From NCBI GenBank assembly GCA_038213135.1, contig JBBQTQ010000003.1, forward strand, positions 1 to 64,000: DNA of 64,000 bases, read 5' to 3'. This DNA comes from JBBQTQ01 sp038213135. Its GTDB lineage: Bacteria > Actinomycetota > Thermoleophilia > Gaiellales > Gaiellaceae. Under the pieces are notes generated by a model, which ran no database searches, was not told where the DNA came from, and saw only the letters and a program-made list of their open reading frames with translations. This document shows, in pieces, positions 48,180 through 56,287 of the stretch (positions within the stretch are counted from its first letter, which is position 1; every line of letters begins with the position of its first letter). The position numbers and the translations under genes are program-made.

Positions 48180-51022
48180 CCGGGGACGGCCGTTACGACG
48201 ACGTTGTCGCGGTAGTGCCGGTTCACCTGGTCGAACGGGCCGCCGCAGGTGACGACCACGAGGCGGGCGGGGCCGTCGCTCGACCAGACGTCGAGCGGCA
48301 GCTGGCTCTTCAGGTACTCGTGGACCGAGACGACGCGGTAGGCGAAGGTGCGGCCCGCGGCGGTCGTGACCTCGATCTGCTGGCCGGGCTTGGCGAGATG
48401 TAGCTTGTAGAAGGCGCCTGCGCCGGCCTTCGCGCTGTCGACGTGGCCCGCGATCAGGATCGCTCCCGCGGTCGTCCCCGGTGCCTGGCCGTCGCGCCAC
48501 CAGCCGGTGCGGTGGATGTCCGCGGAGACACCGAGCACGCCGTGCTGGATGTCGATGCCGACAGGCGAGACCGGCGCGTCGATTCCGAGCTGCGCAAGCC
48601 GGATCCTCGTCGGGGCGGTTGCGGCGGCGCTGTGGAGCGCGACCGACCGTGGGTGGTCGCCGCGGCCGGTGATGATCGCCGCGCCCGCCAGTGAGGTTTC
48701 CGCCCCGACTGCGCATGGCGTCGTCACGCGGCGTCCTGCCTTCGTCACGAGCAGCTCGCGGAACACGTAGAAGCCGGCCTTCGCCACCGTCATCGCGGGC
48801 GAGCGGTACTCGCCGTTGCCCTTGATCGCCATGGTCGCCGTGTGCAGTGGCGCGCCGGAGCAGCGGATCCCGTCGCGCGTCCCGAACGGGCCGAAGAGCT
48901 CGACCTCGATCGTCGCGCTCGTCTTGCGCAGGCCGCCCACCCGGATCCGGTCGAAGATCGCCGAGCCCGGCCGCACAAGCTGGTCGGAGACGATCGTGCT
49001 CACGGTCGGGATCAGCGGCGGCCGTAGGGGCGGCGTCGGAGTCGTCGGAGTCGTCGGAGTCGTGGGAGTGGTGGGCGTGGTCGTCGTGGTCGATGTCGTC
49101 GTGGTGGGCGGTGGTGGCGGCGTCTCGACGAGGAGCGTCGTCTCGGCCGGGTCGCCGCAGGCCGTCGTCACCGCGTCGTTCAGCGGGCCGGCCGCGATCG
49201 ACTCCCGATAGGTGTAGTAGCCCGCTTTGCCGAGGGTGACGGGCGCGGTCGTGTACGCCCCGTCGCCCGCGACGGCCAGCGTCTGGACCTGGAAGGGGGT
49301 GCCGGAGCAGCGGATCGCCGCGGTCGTGGCGAACGGGCCCCAGAGCTCGACGCGGACCGAGAGGCTGAGCGGGCCGGCGTCGGTCAGGGTGAGCTGGTCG
49401 GTGACTGTTCCGCCGGGATGAGAGGTCGTCGCGCTGACGGCCGTCTTCAGGTGCGGCTGGGCGACGACGACCACGGTCTCGGCCGGATCGCCGCAGGCGG
49501 TGAGCACCGCGCGCACGAGCCCGGCCGCGTCGATCCGCTCGCGAAACGTGTAATAGCCGGCGGCGGTCGGCAGGTAGGGCGTCGTGTCGAGGCTCCCGTC
49601 GGCCGTGACGTCGAGCCGGCCCGTCCAGATCGGCGTGCCGTCGCAGCTGATCGCGTCCTTCGTCGCGAACGGCCCGTACAGCGCGGCCTGGATCGATGCG
49701 GTCTGACCCGCGAGGCCCGTGACCGTGACCTTGTCGGAGAACGTCGCCCCGATCGCACCCTGCGTCGCGCTTGCGACGGTCGTCAGCTTCGGCTGGGCCT
49801 GCACCTGGAAGCTCTCGCCGCTGACTCCGCAGGCGGTCGTCAGCCCGATGTTGGCCGCGTCGCCCGGGACGACCTCGACGTACGTGTACCAACCGGCGAG
49901 CGAGAGCGTGGCCGCCGGGGTCGTCGTCGTGCCGTTGCCGGCCGTGAACGAGCCCTGCCACGCTGGGGCGCCGTCACAGTGCGCGTCGGCGAGCGTGGGG
50001 AAGGGCCCGTAGATCCGGACGGCGACGGTGCCCTTCCAGCTCGAGGTCGCGCCGGTGATCGTCACCCTGTCGCGCACCGGCTCGCCCACGGCGAGCGTCA
50101 CCGGAGCAGCGGTCGTCGAGACCGAGATCCGCGTCTTGGTCGGCGAGGCGGTGTCGCTCCCCGTCACCTGCTGGGTGTTGGCGACCACGATCCGCTGCGC
50201 GTTCGGTGCCGCCGCAGTCGTCGTCGGGCGAAAGACGCGGGGGAGGGTGGAGGCGAGCTCCTCTGTCCGGGCGGTGATTCCGATGCTGGCGTCGGAGGGC
50301 GTGAACGTCACGGACGCGACCCCTGCTGCGTTCGTCTGAACCTGCTGCGCCAGTCCGGCCACGTCCGTTCCGGAGAGCGTCAGCCCGACACTCGGCAGTG
50401 CCGCTCCCGAGGCCGAGAGCACGCGGATCGTCGCGGTCGCCTGCTTGCCGACGACGAGCCCGTCCGGGAACTGGACGACCACTCGGTATGGCCCGTGCAG
50501 CGCGGTCGAGTCGCGCTCGATCCGCGCGTAGAAGGCGGCGACGGTCTGGTTGAGCACGGCCGGGTCGACCTCGCCCGCGCGCGCGTCGCCCATCAGCGAG
50601 TGGACGTAGAGCATCACGGCGGCCTGCTGGTTCGGGTCGTTGCTCTGCCCGTAGGCCCAGATCGCGTAGGCGATCCGCTGCTCGTTCTCGGCGGGGACGA
50701 CGGCGCCCTCGCGGTTGCGGAGGCTGCCGCTCGAGTCCTCTCTGTACTGGAAGGACGGCGACGGGTACCAGAAGCGGAGGTCGATGCAGAACGTGTGCGC
50801 CTGGCCCGGAACCGCGCCCCGGTAGTCGCCGAACCAGCGCGTGCCGTAGCGGTAGCTCTGGTAGAAGCCGATGCCGGTCGTCCCGCAGGTGTCGTGCCCG
50901 TTCGCGACGCACGGGTCGTTCTGGTTCGGGGGCACGGCCTCGAACGACGCCGAGGGAACGGCGAGCAGCGCGAGTGCGCAGGCAAGACCGGCTAGGAGAC
51001 GAGCGCGAATGGCTCGACCCAT
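48176..51022 (-). CDS. Secreted TQXA-like adhesin with Ig-like repeats fused to a C-terminal class E/F-type sortase domain
   Basis: 948 residues. Signal peptide ~1-26. Residues ~45-165 resemble a thioester (TQXA) domain: FCID with Cys79 and QQAAVMLYVHSL with Gln133, a candidate Cys-Gln thioester pair. A bridging domain (~175-290) follows. Four ~105-residue repeats come next, each with YGPF..T....C.G.P.W/F and AGYYTYxE ... TACG (Cys pairs 349/398, 460/510, 572/622, 721/770). A Thr-Pro linker (635-666) splits repeats 3 and 4. The C-terminal ~150 residues are a sortase: His860 in ILIAGHVDS, Cys926 in VVVTCGG and Arg935/938 in NRHYRDN. No LPXTG signal or C-terminal TM is seen. The ATG lies 46 nt from tRNA-Arg. 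Confidence 0.85.
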   Translation of the reverse strand: MGRAIRARLLAGLACALALLAVPSASFEAVPPNQNDPCVANGHDTCGTTGIGFYQSYRYGTRWFGDYRGAVPGQAHTFCIDLRFWYPSPSFQYREDSSGSLRNREGAVVPAENEQRIAYAIWAYGQSNDPNQQAAVMLYVHSLMGDARAGEVDPAVLNQTVAAFYARIERDSTALHGPYRVVVQFPDGLVVGKQATATIRVLSASGAALPSVGLTLSGTDVAGLAQQVQTNAAGVASVTFTPSDASIGITARTEELASTLPRVFRPTTTAAAPNAQRIVVANTQQVTGSDTASPTKTRISVSTTAAPVTLAVGEPVRDRVTITGATSSWKGTVAVRIYGPFPTLADAHCDGAPAWQGSFTAGNGTTTTPAATLSLAGWYTYVEVVPGDAANIGLTTACGVSGESFQVQAQPKLTTVASATQGAIGATFSDKVTVTGLAGQTASIQAALYGPFATKDAISCDGTPIWTGRLDVTADGSLDTTPYLPTAAGYYTFRERIDAAGLVRAVLTACGDPAETVVVVAQPHLKTAVSATTSHPGGTVTDQLTLTDAGPLSLSVRVELWGPFATTAAIRCSGTPFQVQTLAVAGDGAYTTAPVTLGKAGYYTYRESIAAGPLNDAVTTACGDPAETTLLVETPPPPPTTTTSTTTTTPTTPTTPTTPTTPTPPLRPPLIPTVSTIVSDQLVRPGSAIFDRIRVGGLRKTSATIEVELFGPFGTRDGIRCSGAPLHTATMAIKGNGEYRSPAMTVAKAGFYVFRELLVTKAGRRVTTPCAVGAETSLAGAAIITGRGDHPRSVALHSAAATAPTRIRLAQLGIDAPVSPVGIDIQHGVLGVSADIHRTGWWRDGQAPGTTAGAILIAGHVDSAKAGAGAFYKLHLAKPGQQIEVTTAAGRTFAYRVVSVHEYLKSQLPLDVWSSDGPARLVVVTCGGPFDQVNRHYRDNVVVTAVPG

Positions 51023-51068
51023 TATTGGTCCGGGGTCAGACGTCGCCCGAGCTAGACTGCTCGTTCCC

Positions 51069-51141
51069 GCGCCTGTAGCTCAGGGGATAGAGCGCGCGCC
51101 TCCGGAGCGCGAGGTCGCAGGTTCGAATCCTGCCAGGCGCA
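51069..51141 (+). tRNA. tRNA-Arg (CCG)
   Basis: A 73-nt cloverleaf: acceptor GCGCCTG with CAGGCGC, anticodon loop CTCCGGA with CCG at 51102-51104, T-loop GGTTCGAATCC. A TAGACT -10 box lies at 51052-51057. Confidence 0.96.
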
Positions 51142-51177
51142 TTCGCTGCACATCCGCCGGTGCGTAACACTCTCCGC

Positions 51178-52182
51178 GTGAAGCTCAGAGCGTGGTCGGA
51201 GGAGCTCGCGCTCGCGCAGACCTTCACCATCTCGCGCGGGTCGAAGGACACGGCCGAGGTCGTGCCCGTGGTCGTGGAGATGGGCGGACACGAGGGCTGT
51301 GGTGAAGCGTCGCCGCAGGAGCACTACGGTGAGTCGGTCGGCTCCGCGCTCGCATTCTTCGAAGAGGTCGACGGGAGGCTCGGTGACGACCCGTTCGCGC
51401 TCGACGAGATCGAAGCGATGCTCCCGGCGGGGCAATACGCGGCGCGGGCGGCGCTCGACGCGGCCCTGTACGACCTGCAGGGGAAGCTGACCGGCCTGCC
51501 GGTCTGGCGACTGCTCGGGTTGCGGCGCGAGGGGCCGCCCACCTCCTGGACGATCTGGCTCGGCGACCCCGACGACATGGGCCGCCGCGCAGAGACGGCC
51601 GCGAAGCGCTTCCAGCGGCTGAAGCTGAAGCTCGGCGGCCGCGACGGGCTCGACGTCGAGCGCGTCCGCGCGGTGCGCGAGGCGACGGAGCTGCCGCTGC
51701 AGGTCGACGTGAACAAGTACTGGACGCTTGACGAGGCGCTCGACGCCCTGCCGCAGCTCGCCGAGCTCGGCGTCCAGTACTGCGAGCAGCCGCTTCCGGC
51801 GGGCGATGCGGGGGGCGTTGAGCTGAAGCGCCGCTCGCCGCTTCCGATCTACGTCGACGAGGACTGCCACGCGCTGGACAGCGTCGCCGCCTGTGCGGCG
51901 ATCGCGCACGGGATCAACATCAAGCTCGCCAAGTCGGGCGGGATCCGGGAGGCGGTACGGATGGCGCACGCGGCGAGGGCGCTCGGGCTCGGGGTGATGC
52001 TGGGCTGCATGATCGAGTCCGGCCTCGGCATCTCGCCGGCCGTCCAGATCGCGAGCCTTTGCGACCACGTCGACCTCGACGGGAACCTGCTGCTCGCCTC
52101 GGATCCGTGGCCCGGAGTCGAGTTTCGCGACGGAGTGCAGGTGCCCTCGGAGCAGCCCGGCCTCGGCGTCAGCCGTGCGTGA
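51178..52182 (+). CDS. dgcA: Enolase-superfamily epimerase, probable N-acetyl-D-glutamate racemase (DgcA) / dipeptide epimerase
   Basis: About 334 residues of the muconate-lactonizing subgroup. FTISRGSKDTAEVVPVVVE opens the capping domain. Catalytic residues: the K-x-K motif in RLKLKLGG, metal ligands in LQVDVNKYW, EQPLP and YVDEDCHAL, and the second Lys in NIKLAKSGGIREA. The family includes L-Ala-D/L-Glu epimerases. The DUF1611 gene next door points to the DgcA-DgcN pair, which converts D-glutamate via N-acetyl-D-glutamate to the L form. GTG at 51178 gives the standard N-terminus; GTG at 51160 is also open. Confidence 0.85.
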   Translation: MKLRAWSEELALAQTFTISRGSKDTAEVVPVVVEMGGHEGCGEASPQEHYGESVGSALAFFEEVDGRLGDDPFALDEIEAMLPAGQYAARAALDAALYDLQGKLTGLPVWRLLGLRREGPPTSWTIWLGDPDDMGRRAETAAKRFQRLKLKLGGRDGLDVERVRAVREATELPLQVDVNKYWTLDEALDALPQLAELGVQYCEQPLPAGDAGGVELKRRSPLPIYVDEDCHALDSVAACAAIAHGINIKLAKSGGIREAVRMAHAARALGLGVMLGCMIESGLGISPAVQIASLCDHVDLDGNLLLASDPWPGVEFRDGVQVPSEQPGLGVSRA

Positions 52183-52229
52183 GACCCTGATCGACGTGCG
52201 GCCGAGTGTTGAAAGCCGACACTTCGTGA

Positions 52230-52345
52230 CACGGACCTTGTCCCAAAGAGCCGTCGAGCGGGGACAGGCCCGGTCTCCAGGAGCAGGCACTTCGCCGCAA
52301 AATGGCGTTGCAGGGGCCAGCCCCTTGTAGCAGCGCTTCGGGACA
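52230..52345. repeat. Intergenic region with GGGACAGGCCC-type fragments
   Basis: The 199-bp gap between dgcA and dgcN holds GGACCTTGTCCC (~52236) facing GGGGACAGGCCC (~52260), and a small hairpin GGGGCCAGCCCC (~52314). These resemble the palindromes at 5030 and 31853. No gene is supported here. A GAGAAT box at 52370-52375 lies 6 nt before the dgcN start. Confidence 0.4.
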
Positions 52346-52381
52346 CGTCCAGCTCGCGGCTCGCGCTGAGAGAATTCGTCC

Positions 52382-53413
52382 GTGGAGAAGCGCTACCTGA
52401 TCCTTGCCGAGGGGATGAGCGCCGACGTGCACTACGGCAAGACCGCGCGCGGGGTCGTCGACTACGCGCTGACGCCGGTCGTGGCGATCCTCGACTCCAC
52501 GCGCGCGGGGGAGACCCACAAGGGGATCCCGATCGTCGGCTCCGTCAACGACTCGCTCTGCTTCAACCCGACGACGGCGCTCGTCGGGGCGGCGACCGCT
52601 GGGGGCCGCTTCCCGCCCGCCTGGCGGGAGCAGCTGAAGAGCTGCATCGCCAAGGGCCTCGACCTCGAGAGCGGGCTGCACGAGCGGATCTCCGACGACC
52701 CCGAGCTCGCGGAGCTGGCGCAGCGGCACGGAGTCGAGCTCCGCGACCTGCGTCGCCCGCCGGCCGACCTGAACGTCCCGACCGGCGAGAACCTGCGAGT
52801 CCCCGCCCGAATCGTGCTGACCGTCGGCTCCGACTGCGCGATCGGGAAGATGACCGTCTCGCTCGAGCTCGACCGCGAGGCGCGCCGCCGCGGCGAGCGC
52901 TCGGTCTTCGTACCGACCGGCCAGACCGGGATCGCGATCGCCGGGTGGGGAATCGCCGTCGACGCGGTGATCGCGGACTTCATCGCCGGCGCGGCCGAGC
53001 GGCTCGTCGTCGAGGGCGCGACGAAGGGCGACCTGCTCTTCGTCGAGGGCCAGGGCTCGCTCGTCCACCCGGCCTACTCGGGCGTGACGCTCGGCCTGAT
53101 CCATGGTTCGGCACCGCACGCCTACGTGCTCTGCCATCGGAGCGGGACGACTGAGATCGAGGGCTATCCGGGCCATCGCCTGCCGAGCCTGGCCGAGCTC
53201 GTCGAGCTGCACGAGCGAATCTCCCTGCCCGCTCGACCCGCCAAGGTCGCGGCGATCGCTCTGAACACGCGCGACCTCGACGACGACGGCGCACGTGCCG
53301 CCATCGAGGCGGCCGAGCAGGAAACGGGGCTGACGGCCGACGATCCCGTCCGCTTCGGAGCCGGTCGACTCGTCGACACACTCCTGGCGCAATTACCCCC
53401 ATCGGGGGACTAG
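52382..53413 (+). CDS. dgcN: DUF1611 P-loop protein, probable D-glutamate N-acetyltransferase DgcN
   Basis: 343 residues. An N-terminal Rossmann-like domain (GMSADVHYGKTARGVVDYA, GIPIVGSVNDSL) leads to a P-loop domain starting VLTVGSDCAIGKMTVSLELDREA, with FVPTGQTGIAIAGWGIAVDAVIADF and LFVEGQGSLVHPAYSGVTLGL as family signatures. DUF1611 proteins next to dgcA have been shown in marine bacteria to act in D-glutamate catabolism. Assignment here is from family and neighbourhood. GTG at 52382. Confidence 0.82.
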   Translation: MEKRYLILAEGMSADVHYGKTARGVVDYALTPVVAILDSTRAGETHKGIPIVGSVNDSLCFNPTTALVGAATAGGRFPPAWREQLKSCIAKGLDLESGLHERISDDPELAELAQRHGVELRDLRRPPADLNVPTGENLRVPARIVLTVGSDCAIGKMTVSLELDREARRRGERSVFVPTGQTGIAIAGWGIAVDAVIADFIAGAAERLVVEGATKGDLLFVEGQGSLVHPAYSGVTLGLIHGSAPHAYVLCHRSGTTEIEGYPGHRLPSLAELVELHERISLPARPAKVAAIALNTRDLDDDGARAAIEAAEQETGLTADDPVRFGAGRLVDTLLAQLPPSGD

Positions 53414-53493
53414 GCGGCTACTCTGCCGCGACCTAAGCTGCAAGCAGAACACCTGCGGCTTTCGGAGGGGGAGAAATCAGCAGAGTCATCGCA

Positions 53494-54975
53494 TTGCTCG
53501 GCGCCGCCGTCGCGGCGCTCACGATCGCCGCGAGCGCGTCCGCGTTGCCGACCTTCGGTGTCGCCGAGGACGCGACGAAATACGCGGACGACGGCGGGCG
53601 TGTCCTCTTCGACAAGCTGAGGGCGGTCGGGATGGTCGAGGACCGGATCACGGTCCCGTGGAATCCCGACGACCCGACGACGATCCAGGAGAAGGCGTTC
53701 CTCGACCGCTCGTTGCCGGTCGCGCGCGCCAAAGGCGTCCAGGTCGTTCTCAGCGTCTACCCGAACAAGGCCTTCAACGGCCTCGGCAACGACGCCTCCG
53801 CCGCGCTCTTCGTCGGCTACCTCGTGAAGCTCGCGCGGACCTACCCGTACGTGACGCAGTTCATCGTCGGGAACGAGCCGAACGAGCGCTACTTCTGGCA
53901 GCCGCAGTTCGGGCTGGACGGCGCGGAGGTCGCGGGTTCCGACTACGAGCGCGTCCTCGCCGCCGCCTACGACTCCCTCAAGTCGCTGAATCCGAACATC
54001 GACGTGATCGGGCTCGGCCTCTCGCCGGACGCGAACGACCAGACCTCGACCTCGCCGGTGCGCTTCCTGAAGGCGGTCGGCGACGCCTATCGCGCGAGCG
54101 GCCGCACCGCGCCGCTGATGGATCAGCTCGGCTTCCACATCTATCCGAAGACGAACGTCGACCAGCCGACCACGCACTACGCCTGGCCGAACGCGGGCGC
54201 GGCCGATCTCGACCGGATCAGGCAGGCGGTCTGGGATGCGTTCAACGGCACCGCGCAGCCGACGTTCCGCGAGGCGGGCCAGTCCGGCGGTGTCGTGCTG
54301 ACGTTCAAGCTCGACGAGATCGGCTGGCAGGCTGCGATCCCCGCGGATCACATGGCCGGCTACCAGAACCAGGAGAACGTGCCCACGATTTCCGAGGCCA
54401 CGCAGGCGCAGATCTACTCGGACGAGATCCGCACGCTCAGCTGCGACCCGACCGTCGCCGACGTCCTCTTCTTCCACCTGATCGACGAGCCCGACCTGCG
54501 TGGCCTCCAGAGTGGCCTGCTGCGGCTCGACGGCTCCGAGCGGCCCGCCTACTCGGCGGTGCGCGACGCCATCGCCAGCGCGGCCAACTGCGGCTCCCCT
54601 CACCTCTGGGTGCACGCGAGCGGCGTCGTCGGCGCGAACGCGTCGTTCGAGTCGGGCGCGCAGCCGGCCTCGCAGAACGTGTTCGGGCTGAACGCCCGCG
54701 CCGACGAGGGCGCCGACGCGAGCGCGGGCATCTTCAAGGTTTCGAACGGCACATCGCGGCCCAACGCCGCCAGGATCGGGCGCTCGCTCGCGGGGGGCGC
54801 AGGACCACGGCCAGTGGTCGTCGCCGCTGCGACGCTGAGGGCCGGCCTCTCGACCCGTTTCGAGTTCGACGGCACGCTCAACCCGGGCTGGTACGTCTAC
54901 GGAGTGCGGCTCTCCTCGACGGTGAACCCCTCGCGCGTAACCACCCTCGTCAGCCCGGCTTTCCGAGTTGGTTAG
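53494..54975 (+). CDS. Secreted glycoside-hydrolase-like protein, paralogue of 20385-21557
   Basis: About 493 residues. Signal peptide (LGAAVAALTIAASASA), then the same barrel as the gene at 20385. The candidate acid/base Glu is in QFIVGNEPNERYFWQPQFG and the second Glu in FKLDEIGWQ. MDQLGFHIYP and VLFFHLIDEPDLRGLQSGL match too. An extra ~125-residue C-terminal beta domain is present. TTG at 53494 is the only ordinary start, but the ideal GGAGGGGGAG site (53464-53473) points to ATC at 53476, which would give ISRVIALLGAAVAAL. The substrate is unknown. Confidence 0.75.
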   Translation: MLGAAVAALTIAASASALPTFGVAEDATKYADDGGRVLFDKLRAVGMVEDRITVPWNPDDPTTIQEKAFLDRSLPVARAKGVQVVLSVYPNKAFNGLGNDASAALFVGYLVKLARTYPYVTQFIVGNEPNERYFWQPQFGLDGAEVAGSDYERVLAAAYDSLKSLNPNIDVIGLGLSPDANDQTSTSPVRFLKAVGDAYRASGRTAPLMDQLGFHIYPKTNVDQPTTHYAWPNAGAADLDRIRQAVWDAFNGTAQPTFREAGQSGGVVLTFKLDEIGWQAAIPADHMAGYQNQENVPTISEATQAQIYSDEIRTLSCDPTVADVLFFHLIDEPDLRGLQSGLLRLDGSERPAYSAVRDAIASAANCGSPHLWVHASGVVGANASFESGAQPASQNVFGLNARADEGADASAGIFKVSNGTSRPNAARIGRSLAGGAGPRPVVVAAATLRAGLSTRFEFDGTLNPGWYVYGVRLSSTVNPSRVTTLVSPAFRVG

Positions 54976-55137
54976 GCGCCCAGTCCAGCAATGCTCGCCG
55001 CCTTCTGGCCCGCTATCACGCGGCGCCAGAGGCCACTCTCGCCCTTGACCAGGCAACCAGCCTGGCCTGCGAACGAGCGCGGCCTCTGGCTTGGTGCTAA
55101 CGACCCAGAAGGTCGGCAGCACCGCTGGACTGGGCGC
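54976..55137. repeat. 162-bp imperfect palindrome
   Basis: Outer arms GCGCCCAGTCCAGC / GCTGGACTGGGCGC are perfect for 14 bp. Further in, CCTTCTGG/CCAGAAGG, GCCAGAGGCC/GGCCTCTGGC and a central CCAGGC-AACCA-GCCTGG also pair, so almost the whole element folds on itself. It begins right after the glycosidase-like gene's stop and ends 22 bp before the next start. It has no reading frame of note. Confidence 0.85.
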
Positions 55138-55159
55138 AGGTTGATATAAGACGCAGCCG

Positions 55160-56287
55160 GTGAACGACCCGCGCTACGACCGGCTCGCGCAACTGATCAC
55201 CGGCTACTCGCTCGAGCTGCAGGCGGGACAGATCGTCCGGATCGACGGCTCCCTCGCCGGCTCGCCTCTCCTCGTCGCCCTCTACGGCGAAGCCGTCCGG
55301 CGCGGCGCGCACGCGTACGTGAACGCCCAGGTCTCCGAGCTCGCCGAGTACCTGATCGCCGAGGGCTCCGAGGCGCAACTCGATTACGTCTCGCCGGTCG
55401 AGTACCAGGAGATGGAGACCGTCGACGCGCTGATCAGGATCTGGAGCGACGCCAACACCCGCTCGATGACCGGCGTCGACCCCGACCGGCAGCGCCGCCG
55501 CCTGGCCGCGCGCCGCGAGCTGACGGCGCTGTTCTTCGACCGCGTCGCCAAGAGCGAGGTTCGCTGGTGCGGCGCGCTCTCACCGACCAACGCCCACGCC
55601 CAGGACGCGGAGATGTCGCTCGCCGAGTACGAGGACTTCGTCTTCTCCGCCTGCCACGTCGCCGACGAGGGCGACGCCGCCGCGCACTGGCGCGAGGTCT
55701 CGGACGAGCTCCACGCCCGCGCGCGCGACCTCTCGTCCTGCTCGTCCTTGCGGATCGTCGGGCCGGACACGGATCTGACCGTCTCGCCCGAGGGCCGCAC
55801 CTGGCTCGTCGCAGACGGGAAGCAGAACATGCCCGACGGCGAGGTCTTCACGAGCCCCGTCGAGCACGCGACCGAGGGCGAGATCCGCTTCTCGTTCCCG
55901 GCCCTCTTCCAAGGCCGCGAGATCGAGGACGTCCGGCTTCGCTTCGAGGGCGGCCGGGTCGTCGAGGCCGAGGCGGCGCGCGGCGGCGAGTACCTGAACT
56001 CGATCCTCGACGTCGACGACGAGGCGCGCTACCTCGGCGAGGTCGCGTTCGGGCTCAACTACGAGATCGACCGCTTCACGCGGAACATCCTCTTCGACGA
56101 GAAGATCGGCGGCACGATGCACGTCGCGCTCGGCGCCGGCTTCGGGAAGGCGGGCGGCGAGAACAAGTCCGCCCTGCACTGGGATCTGATCTGCGACCTG
56201 CGGGAAGAGGGCGAGGTCTACGCCGACGGCGAGCTCGTCTGGAAGGCCGGCTCGTTCCTGCAAACGCCAGAGCTCGAGCATGTCTGA
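55160..56287 (+). CDS. M29 family aminopeptidase (first of a tandem pair)
   Basis: 375 residues of the thermophilic aminopeptidase (M29) family, cobalt- or zinc-dependent exopeptidases. Signatures: YDRLAQLITGYSLELQAGQIVRI at the N-terminus, GKQNMPDGEVFTSPVEHATEGEIRF, and the C-terminal FTRNILFDEKIGGTMHVALGAGF and SALHWDLICDLR. GTG at 55160 lies 9 nt after a TATAAG box. It overlaps its paralogue by 8 bp. Confidence 0.93.
   Translation: MNDPRYDRLAQLITGYSLELQAGQIVRIDGSLAGSPLLVALYGEAVRRGAHAYVNAQVSELAEYLIAEGSEAQLDYVSPVEYQEMETVDALIRIWSDANTRSMTGVDPDRQRRRLAARRELTALFFDRVAKSEVRWCGALSPTNAHAQDAEMSLAEYEDFVFSACHVADEGDAAAHWREVSDELHARARDLSSCSSLRIVGPDTDLTVSPEGRTWLVADGKQNMPDGEVFTSPVEHATEGEIRFSFPALFQGREIEDVRLRFEGGRVVEAEAARGGEYLNSILDVDDEARYLGEVAFGLNYEIDRFTRNILFDEKIGGTMHVALGAGFGKAGGENKSALHWDLICDLREEGEVYADGELVWKAGSFLQTPELEHV

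Noticed and set aside
49030..49115. Short tandem repeats (GTCGGAGTCGTCGGAGTC-like)
   Set aside because: They encode the Thr-Pro linker of the adhesin-sortase protein; spacing and sequence do not fit a CRISPR array.
47124..49961. A 945-codon minus-strand frame covering parts of two genes
   Set aside because: It overlaps the glycosyltransferase, MmcQ-like and adhesin-sortase genes in other frames and reads as Arg-rich shadow sequence.
53410..55122. A 570-codon minus-strand frame opposite the second glycosidase-like gene
   Set aside because: Opposite a secreted protein with clear motifs; the product is Arg/Val-rich with no domain.
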